Origin: an uncultured Collinsella sp.
GTDB taxonomy: Bacteria > Actinomycetota > Coriobacteriia > Coriobacteriales > Coriobacteriaceae
Direction: 5' to 3'
Length of the DNA stretch: 5,768 nucleotides
NCBI GenBank assembly: GCA_900552185.1
Contig: URYT01000119.1
Coordinates: 1-5,768 of the forward strand
In this document: positions 1 to 3,803 of the stretch, in pieces
Layout of the letters: every line of letters begins with the position of its first letter
How positions within the stretch are numbered: position 1 is the first letter of the stretch
Position numbers and translations under genes: made by a program
Notes under the pieces: model-generated
Seen by the model: only the letters and a program-made list of their open reading frames with translations
The model's database searches: none
What the model was told of the DNA's origin: nothing

Positions 1-302
1 TTGGTCAGGTAATCGTCGGCGCCGGCATCGAGCCCGGCCACCTTGTCCATCACGGCATCGCGCGCGGTGACCATTATCACCGGCACATCCTTGTGCTTAC
101 GGACGCGCCGCAGGACCTCCATGCCGTTGAGCTGCGGCAACAGCACATCGAGCAGAATAAGATCGTAGTTGCGCTCCAGCGCCAGGTCCACGGCGGTGCG
201 GCCATCGGCGGCGTGTTCCACCTGGTAGCCCTCGTGCTCCAGCTCGAGCGTCACAAAGCGGGCGATTTTCTCCTCGTCCTCTACGATCAGGATCCGTGCC
301 AT
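1..302 (-). CDS. OmpR/PhoB-type response regulator, receiver domain (partial, C-terminus beyond the window)
   Basis: This is the first 100 codons of a two-component response regulator. The N-terminus reads MARILIVEDEEKIARF, and the receiver landmarks are all visible: acidic pocket E8/D9, phospho-acceptor D52 in LILLDVLLP, switch residue T79 in VIMVTAR, and the DAGADDYLT element at 92-100. The invariant lysine should follow immediately, but the window ends there. The wording of the receiver (LDVLLPQLNGMEVLRRVR, GLDAGADDYLT) is typical of OmpR/PhoB regulators with a winged-helix DNA-binding output domain; that domain is inferred, not seen. The start is the ATG at 302, preceded by a G-rich ribosome site (GGGGG, 308-312). 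It lies 18 bases after the DUF4342 gene on the same strand, so the two are probably co-transcribed, with a sensor kinase expected next outside the window. Target genes cannot be told from here. Confidence 0.93.
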   Translation of the reverse strand, partial: MARILIVEDEEKIARFVTLELEHEGYQVEHAADGRTAVDLALERNYDLILLDVLLPQLNGMEVLRRVRKHKDVPVIMVTARDAVMDKVAGLDAGADDYLT

Positions 303-320
303 GCGTGCCCCCGTCTGCGA

Positions 321-863
321 TTACTTGTCGTCGTTCAGATTTTGCTTGATGTCGTCCGCGGCATCGGCGGCGTGATCCATCAGGTTGTTGATGCTGCCGG
401 GCACGTCGCCGTCGCTGTCGATGCGGTAGCGCATGCCAAAGAACAGGCCGATCAGCATCAGCCATATCGTGGCGCCCCAGGCAAACAGGGCGATGATGGG
501 GATCAGGATGGGGATGTTGAGGATGATTGCATCGCGGCGCGTGGCGATAAACTTGGTGTCCAGGCTCAGGCGGAAGAGCTTTTTGAGGTACTCCCACACG
601 CTGTCCATCTTCTTGGAGAAGTCGGTCTTTTCGCTCGACTTCTCGTAGGCGGCCTGCGCGGCGACCATCTCGGCCGAGGGTTCGTCGACCGGCGCGGACT
701 CGGTGGCGGCGTGCGCCGACGTGGTCTGGGTCTTGCCTTGCGACTCGAGCCAAATGATGGCGTCCAAAACGTTGCCGTCGGCGGCGTCGAGCGCGGCTTT
801 GGCATCGGTGTAGCTCACGTTGCACTTGGTGCGGATGGTTTCAACTTTTTCGAGGTCGTCCAT
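321..863 (-). CDS. DUF4342 domain protein: UBA/TS-N-like N-terminus plus membrane hairpin
   Basis: A 180-residue protein of unknown function. Residues 1-41 look like a UBA/TS-N three-helix fold as found at the start of EF-Ts and NAC (VETIRTKCNVSYTDAKAALD, then the GNVLDAIIWLE helix). Residues 44-80 form an Ala/Ser/Glu-rich linker. Residues 81-112 are basic and amphipathic (SKKMDSVWEYLKKLF), followed by the DUF4342-like stretch TRRDAIILNIP. Residues 113-144 are strongly hydrophobic, enough for one long or two short membrane segments, with FFGMRYRI at the exit. The tail 149-180 is acidic. The start is the ATG at 863 with an AAAGGA ribosome site (870-875) six bases upstream. It heads an operon with a response regulator, which suggests a role in envelope sensing or in modulating that two-component system; this is inference from position only. 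The family match is made by eye from the domain order. Confidence 0.85.
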   Translation of the reverse strand: MDDLEKVETIRTKCNVSYTDAKAALDAADGNVLDAIIWLESQGKTQTTSAHAATESAPVDEPSAEMVAAQAAYEKSSEKTDFSKKMDSVWEYLKKLFRLSLDTKFIATRRDAIILNIPILIPIIALFAWGATIWLMLIGLFFGMRYRIDSDGDVPGSINNLMDHAADAADDIKQNLNDDK

Positions 864-893
864 GACCTGTCCTTTCGTTCGATGGGCGCGACG

Positions 894-953
894 CCGGGCG
901 ATCTGCCCGGGCGCGAGCGTTGCGTTCGGCGGCCTGCGTTGCGCGGCGCCGCC
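894..953 (-). other. GC-rich hairpins in the presumed 5' leader of the DUF4342 operon
   Basis: If transcription starts near 975, the leader is about 110 nt and holds two G+C stems. One is CCGGGC (894-899) with GCCCGG (905-910) around a 5-base loop. The other is GGCGGC (928-933) with GCCGCC (948-953) around a 14-base loop. Neither is followed by a U-run, so they do not look like terminators. They may affect translation or mRNA stability, or may simply reflect base composition. The stretch has no coding frame that I believe. Confidence 0.3.
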
Positions 954-981
954 CCGCCCTTGGTCGAACTCTATAGTGCAG

Positions 982-1009
982 GTTATAGATTAAGCGATTC
1001 TTGAGCCAA
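982..1009 (-). promoter_or_regulatory. Candidate sigma70-type promoter for the DUF4342/response-regulator operon
   Basis: On the minus strand there is a TTGGCT box (1004-1009), a 16-base spacer and a TATAAC box (982-987), pointing at the DUF4342 start at 863. A start near 975 would leave a leader of about 110 nt. The two boxes are reasonable but not consensus, and this is an AT-richer island in an otherwise GC-rich stretch. A second TATAGA box at 970-975 has no partner at proper spacing. Confidence 0.45.
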
Positions 1010-1015
1010 GATTAA
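987..1015. repeat. Direct repeat AGATTAA, 22-base period, over the candidate promoter
   Basis: The heptamer AGATTAA occurs at 987-993 and again at 1009-1015, exactly 22 bases apart, about two helical turns. The copies overlap the -10/spacer and the upstream edge of the -35 box of the candidate leftward promoter. OmpR-type regulators commonly bind direct repeats in phase with the helix, so this could be the autoregulatory site of the regulator encoded at 1-302. Two 7-base copies can also arise by chance. Confidence 0.3.
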
Positions 1016-1221
1016 CGTTGGATGAGTTTTTGGGTAGCGGTGGGAAAAGTATTAGACCTCGATAGCGGGGGATGTGGTGCCGGTGCAAAACGGCGTCAAA
1101 GGTTGGTCGAGCAGGCGGTTTCTCCATTGATGTCCGCACAGCATGTGACACTTACCCTGCCGCCCCGCTCTGCCGCGGCGGCATGCGTCTGAACAACGAC
1201 CCTCTAAGGAGTTCGATACCG
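1016..1221. other. Upstream region of the small membrane protein; weak signals only
   Basis: This is the right-hand part of a 358-base gene-free stretch between divergent genes. A TATTAG box at 1050-1055 could be a rightward -10, but the T-rich sequence 17 bases upstream is a poor -35. A 7-bp G+C inverted repeat, TGCCGCC (1158-1164) and GGCGGCA (1177-1183), lies about 23 bases before the ribosome site. An in-frame ATG at 1072 would extend the downstream gene but has no ribosome site, so I read this as noncoding. Confidence 0.3.
1206..1211 (+). promoter_or_regulatory. Ribosome binding site that fixes the small-protein start
   Basis: AAGGAG lies 10 bases upstream of the ATG at 1222. In-frame upstream ATGs at 1072 and 1183 lack such a site, so this decides in favour of the 79-residue product. 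Confidence 0.7.
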
Positions 1222-1461
1222 ATGAGTGACAACGCAAAGCATCTCGCAAAGAAGTGCGTAAAGGACGCGGGGCCGTGCCTCGCGCTGTGCGTAGCCGGCG
1301 CAGCGGTCGCGCTGCTGGCTGTTCTGGGGCCGTTCGACGTGCTCCGAAGTGCCAGCTTTCTGCATGTTTGCATGGCTCTTGCCGGCGCCACGATGACCGG
1401 CGGCGTGCTCGATCTGATCTTTTGGGTGTTTGACCCGTTTGGATGGAAGAGCGAGGGGTAG
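1222..1461 (+). CDS. Small two-helix membrane protein, function unknown
   Basis: A 79-residue protein that I do not recognise. Residues 1-15 are polar and basic (MSDNAKHLAKKCVKD). Residues 17-36 form a first hydrophobic helix rich in Ala, Leu and Val, ending in a GPF turn. Residues 46-70 form a second (FLHVCMALAGATMTGGVLDL), followed by the short tail DPFGWKSEG. Both ends would lie on the same side of the membrane, probably inside given the N-terminal lysines. Cysteines fall at 12, 19, 23 and 50, but not in a metal-binding pattern. The ATG at 1222 is chosen over in-frame upstream ATGs because of the AAGGAG site. The metallophosphoesterase follows 85 bases later on the same strand and could share its transcript. 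Nothing indicates a toxin or immunity role. Confidence 0.7.
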   Translation: MSDNAKHLAKKCVKDAGPCLALCVAGAAVALLAVLGPFDVLRSASFLHVCMALAGATMTGGVLDLIFWVFDPFGWKSEG

Positions 1462-1546
1462 GTCCCAAAGGATGGAAGGGCTGGAACGGTTGACTTGGTG
1501 ATCGTGCAGAATGTGGGCTAGCGACTTACAGGGAAGTGGTGATCCG

Positions 1547-2272
1547 ATGACGGTCTATGTGACGGGCGATATTCACGGCGGCGTCGACATGCAAAAGCTT
1601 CGCGACTGGGATCTTGGGGATGGTCTGACAAGTGACGACTATCTCATCATCGCGGGCGACTTTGGCTTTCCGTGGGATTTCTCTGCCGAGGAATGTGCCG
1701 ACATCGCCTGGCTGGAGTCGCGCCCCTATACCGTGCTGTTTGTCGACGGCAACCACGAGCGTTTCGATCACTGGTCGGAGCGCCCCATGGAGCTGTGGCA
1801 CGGCGGCCTGACGCAGCGTCTGTCGGACACCTCGCCCATCCGACGCCTGACGCGCGGTGAGGTTTTTGAGCTCGACGGCTCAACGATCTTTACCATGGGC
1901 GGCGCCACGAGCGTGGATAAGGAATACCGCATTCCGTATTCCAGCTGGTGGCCGCAGGAGCTGCCGGACGAGCGCAACTTTGAGGAGGCGCGGGCAAAGC
2001 TCGACAGCGTGGGTTGGAAGGTCGACTATGCGATCACCCATACCTGCTCCACGCGCATGCTTTCGCCCACGCTTTACCCGGCACCTGGCTGGAATTATCC
2101 CGATGTCGATCGGCTCACCACGTTTTTCGACGAGCTGGAGGACCACCTGGACTACAAGCGCTGGTACTACGGGCATTTTCATCGTGACGCCAACCCAGCC
2201 GAGTGCCACACCGTGCTCTACGACTGTATTGTCCGCCTGGGCGACGAACTCCAGCCCTGGGATGTCGCGTAG
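1547..2272 (+). CDS. Calcineurin-like metallophosphoesterase
   Basis: A 241-residue cytosolic metal-dependent phosphoesterase with the full set of family motifs in order: D8 and H10 in GDIHG, D38 in GDFG, N69/H70 in GNHE, H165 in ITHTCS, and H210/H212 in GHFH. These residues normally hold two divalent metal ions. The segment MGGATSVDKEYR at 117-128 occurs in a common bacterial subgroup of about this size. The substrate cannot be read from sequence; phosphoprotein, nucleotide and nucleic acid substrates are all known for the superfamily. I start at the ATG at 1547 because MTVYVTGDIHG puts the first strand where the fold begins; the in-frame ATG at 1511 would only add a 12-residue unrelated leader. 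A GGGAAG sequence (1531-1536) is a plausible but distant ribosome site. A TTGACT box at 1490-1495 lacks a good -10, so a separate promoter is uncertain. No signal peptide or membrane segment is present. Confidence 0.93.
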   Translation: MTVYVTGDIHGGVDMQKLRDWDLGDGLTSDDYLIIAGDFGFPWDFSAEECADIAWLESRPYTVLFVDGNHERFDHWSERPMELWHGGLTQRLSDTSPIRRLTRGEVFELDGSTIFTMGGATSVDKEYRIPYSSWWPQELPDERNFEEARAKLDSVGWKVDYAITHTCSTRMLSPTLYPAPGWNYPDVDRLTTFFDELEDHLDYKRWYYGHFHRDANPAECHTVLYDCIVRLGDELQPWDVA

Positions 2273-2287
2273 GGGCGGGGTGGCTGG

Positions 2288-3289
2288 CTACTCGACCGTT
2301 ACAGTGATGTTTTCCCGATGCGTGCGGATAACATCCCAGCTAAAGTGCTCGACCAGCTGCTCGGCAGAGCGCGGTGTGGCGTCCGGCGCGATGCCTGTTT
2401 GCCCGGCGAGCCAGCCCAGTAGTGCCTCGGGCGCGCCAAAGCGGGTGCGGAGCTCGCCCAGGTCCAGGTCGCGGTCGCGCTTGGAAAGGCGGCGGCCATC
2501 CGGCGACATGAGCAGCGGAATGTGCGCGTAGTGCGGCGTGGGAAGTTCCAGCAAATGCTGCAGGTAGATTTGGCGCGGCGTGGAGCCCAGCAGATCGCAT
2601 CCGCGCACGACCTCGGTGACGCCCATGGCAGCGTCGTCGACCACCACGGCTAGCTGGTAGGCAAAAACGCCGTCGCTGCGGCGCACCAAAAAGTCGCCGC
2701 ATTCGGTGGCGAGTGCTTCGCATTGGGCTCCATACGTGCGGTCCACGAATTCGATCACATCGTTTGCGAGGTCGTCGACGGCGGGTACGCGCAGGCGCGT
2801 GGCCGGAGCGCGCAGAGCGCTGCGGCGGGCAACCTCCTCGGCAGAAAGGTCTCGGCAGGCGCCGCGGTAGATGGGCGTGCCGTCGCTCGCGTGCGGCGCG
2901 CTCGCGGCGTGGAGTTCGGCACGCGTGCAAAAACAGGGATAGGTGAGGCCGGCGTCTTGCAGCTGACGCAGGGCGTCCTCGTACAGATCCAGGCGATCGT
3001 GCTGGTAGTAGGGGCCTTCGTCCCACTCGAGCCCCAGCCAGGTCAGATCGTCAATCAGTTGAGCGGCAAGTTCCGGGCGCTTGCAGCGATCGTCCAGGTC
3101 CTCGATACGCAACACGATGCTGCCGCCCTGGCTGCGGGCCGAAAGCCATGCGCACAGGCAGCTGAACACGTTGCCCAAGTGCATGCGGCCCGAGGGCGAC
3201 GGGGCAAAGCGGCCCACGACGGGGGTGGGCACTGCCGTTGCTGGTGCGTCCGCGGCGGGCGTTGCTATGTTGCGTGTTTTGATATCCAT
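2288..3289 (-). CDS. gluQ: Glutamyl-Q tRNA(Asp) synthetase
   Basis: A 333-residue truncated GluRS paralogue that activates glutamate and attaches it to the queuosine base at position 34 of tRNA(Asp). The class I catalytic core starts with GRFAPSPSGRMHLGN (26-40; HIGH-type motif HLGN 37-40), then RIEDLD (61-66), and later the KMSKS-type loop RLSKR (267-271). The zinc site that separates this family is seen as C119, C121, Y141 and C145 (CFC, then YRGAC). The protein ends soon after the KMSKS loop, without the anticodon-binding domain of true GluRS, as expected. A 25-residue Ala/Pro/Thr-rich extension precedes GRFAPSPSG, longer than in typical members. The start is the ATG at 3289. The frame stays open upstream to 3709, but that stretch contains a hairpin and reads as noncoding. 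There is no ribosome site. The gene converges with the metallophosphoesterase, leaving 15 bases and no clear terminator. Its presence implies that the host makes or salvages queuosine. Confidence 0.93.
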   Translation of the reverse strand: MDIKTRNIATPAADAPATAVPTPVVGRFAPSPSGRMHLGNVFSCLCAWLSARSQGGSIVLRIEDLDDRCKRPELAAQLIDDLTWLGLEWDEGPYYQHDRLDLYEDALRQLQDAGLTYPCFCTRAELHAASAPHASDGTPIYRGACRDLSAEEVARRSALRAPATRLRVPAVDDLANDVIEFVDRTYGAQCEALATECGDFLVRRSDGVFAYQLAVVVDDAAMGVTEVVRGCDLLGSTPRQIYLQHLLELPTPHYAHIPLLMSPDGRRLSKRDRDLDLGELRTRFGAPEALLGWLAGQTGIAPDATPRSAEQLVEHFSWDVIRTHRENITVTVE

Positions 3290-3296
3290 GCGGATG

Positions 3297-3302
3297 AGTA
3301 TA
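3297..3302 (-). promoter_or_regulatory. Candidate -10 box of gluQ, implying a leaderless transcript
   Basis: A TATACT hexamer on the minus strand ends 7 bases before the gluQ ATG at 3289, so transcription would start at or next to the A of the start codon. No Shine-Dalgarno is present, which fits leaderless initiation, common in actinobacteria. The -35 region 16-18 bases upstream has no recognisable box, so support is the -10 and its spacing alone. Confidence 0.4.
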
Positions 3303-3425
3303 GCGCGGGGCTTGGCAGGGAAGGCGTTGCCGCGCTCACAAGTTGGCGGCGGTGCGCATTGCGCACGGTGGGTTTGCGGCTCAAGGTCTCGATCGCTGCG
3401 TACCGACTTAGCCTCACAAACGACA

Positions 3426-3461
3426 GAAACCCCGGCAGCTCTTCGCAACTGCCGGGGTTTC
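3426..3461 (-). terminator. Perfect 13-bp hairpin, likely intrinsic terminator (leftward)
   Basis: GAAACCCCGGCAG (3426-3438) and its exact complement at 3449-3461 enclose a 10-base loop. Read leftward, the stem ends in GGGGUUUC and continues UGUCGUUUGU, moderately U-rich. Read rightward, it continues CGCGGAAAA, which is not. I therefore favour the minus direction. No protein gene ends just upstream on that strand, so it would end a noncoding transcript from the 3462-3640 region or act as an attenuator ahead of gluQ. It could also be two-way. Confidence 0.65.
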
Positions 3462-3486
3462 CGCGGAAAAGGGGGACATGATCCTC

Positions 3487-3537
3487 GAGCGAACGGCAAA
3501 GGGGCAAACCGTTTTCGCTCAACTGCTTTATGCCCCT
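3487..3537. other. Hairpin with loop able to form a 7-bp pseudoknot
   Basis: GAGCGAACGG (3487-3496) pairs with CCGTTTTCGCTC (3509-3520), leaving a two-base bulge. The 12-base loop between them contains AGGGGCA (3500-3506), which is exactly complementary to TGCCCCT at 3531-3537. This is the arrangement of an H-type pseudoknot and is possible in RNA from either strand. The leftward reading is favoured because the adjacent promoter-like and terminator-like signals point that way. Confidence 0.4.
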
Positions 3538-3609
3538 CGGCTGGCGGCTCAGTCAGCGCATGCCGCGCCCACACAAAGCCGCTACACCTGTGACGGAGCT
3601 GTGAAGTGG

Positions 3610-3637
3610 TATCTATTGCTGGCGCAGGCCATGCCAA
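3610..3637 (-). promoter_or_regulatory. Candidate leftward promoter upstream of the structured region
   Basis: On the minus strand there is a TTGGCA box (3632-3637), a 16-base spacer and a TAGATA box (3610-3615). A start near 3603 would drive the candidate structured RNA and possibly gluQ, more than 300 bases further on. Both boxes are close to consensus, but the spacer is one base short of the optimum. Confidence 0.35.
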
Positions 3638-3644
3638 GGGTGTC

Positions 3645-3691
3645 CCTAATGACTGGTCATTTAAGAACGCCCCAATGACTGGCTGTTGGGG
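3645..3691. repeat. Imperfect direct repeat (26-base period) with small palindromes
   Basis: CCTAATGACTGG (3645-3656) recurs as CCCAATGACTGG (3671-3682). The first copy starts the palindrome AATGAC-TG-GTCATT (3648-3661). The second lies in a 6-bp hairpin, CCCCAA (3670-3675) with TTGGGG (3686-3691). The stretch is AT-richer than its surroundings. It could be a double operator, a dispersed intergenic repeat or the remnant of a mobile-element end. There is no transposase here. Confidence 0.45.
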
Positions 3692-3763
3692 TGCGGGTGT
3701 GACTTTCATCCCGTTTGATACTCCGCTGGCCTAGATGTTCGTCATGTGCGCCCGTAAACGTGG

Positions 3764-3769
3764 GACAAT
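3764..3769 (+). promoter_or_regulatory. Candidate extended -10 for the DUF2207 gene
   Basis: TGG precedes the hexamer GACAAT, giving a TGn-type extended -10 that would start transcription near 3776, about 28 bases before the ATG at 3804. No good -35 is seen. The gene's ribosome site AAAGGA is at 3791-3796. Confidence 0.3.
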
Positions 3770-3803
3770 GGCGTTACTGGTATCACAGACAAAGGATGTG
3801 CCC

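Larger units (their letters stand above)
3426..3603 (-). ncRNA. Candidate structured small RNA or leader RNA
   Basis: The minus strand from about 3603 to the hairpin end at 3426 would be an RNA of roughly 178 nt. It is preceded by a promoter-like pair (3610-3637) and ended by a terminator-like hairpin. Inside are a long-range stem GCGGCU/AGCCGC (3577-3582 with 3544-3549) enclosing a GCGC/GCGC hairpin, then a hairpin-loop pseudoknot (3487-3537). I recognise no Rfam family: the T-box, SRP, tmRNA and preQ1 hallmarks I looked for are absent. It might act in trans, or be a long leader upstream of gluQ whose terminator controls read-through. The pairings were found by eye and the energy was not computed. 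Confidence 0.3.

Noticed and set aside
93..1004. Long rightward open frame (303 codons) across the DUF4342 and response-regulator region
   Set aside because: It is antisense to two well-supported genes with recognisable motifs. Its composition (Val, Gly, His, Arg-rich) is that of a GC-rich shadow frame and it has no ribosome site.
1490..1524. A separate promoter for the metallophosphoesterase (TTGACT at 1490-1495)
   Set aside because: The -35 box is good, but nothing resembling a -10 lies 15-19 bases downstream; the closest candidate is out of range.
2251..2287. CCAGCC/GGCTGG inverted repeat at the convergent gene ends as a shared terminator
   Set aside because: Only six base pairs with a 25-base loop, partly inside the coding region, and no U-run on either strand.
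3414..3479. A 21-codon leftward leader peptide frame spanning the hairpin
   Set aside because: The GAGGA sequence sits only two to three bases from the ATG, the peptide has no run of a regulatory amino acid, and the frame is short enough to be chance.
3426..3640. Known RNA families (T-box, preQ1 riboswitch, SRP RNA, tmRNA) as the identity of the structured region
   Set aside because: I looked for the T-box motif GGTGGNACCGCG, the SRP tetraloop region, tmRNA tRNA-like ends and a compact preQ1 aptamer and found none.
3290..3709. N-terminal extension of gluQ to an ATG at 3709 (140 extra codons)
   Set aside because: The extension does not resemble any GluQ region, crosses the perfect hairpin at 3426-3461, and the family normally begins just before GRFAPSPSG.
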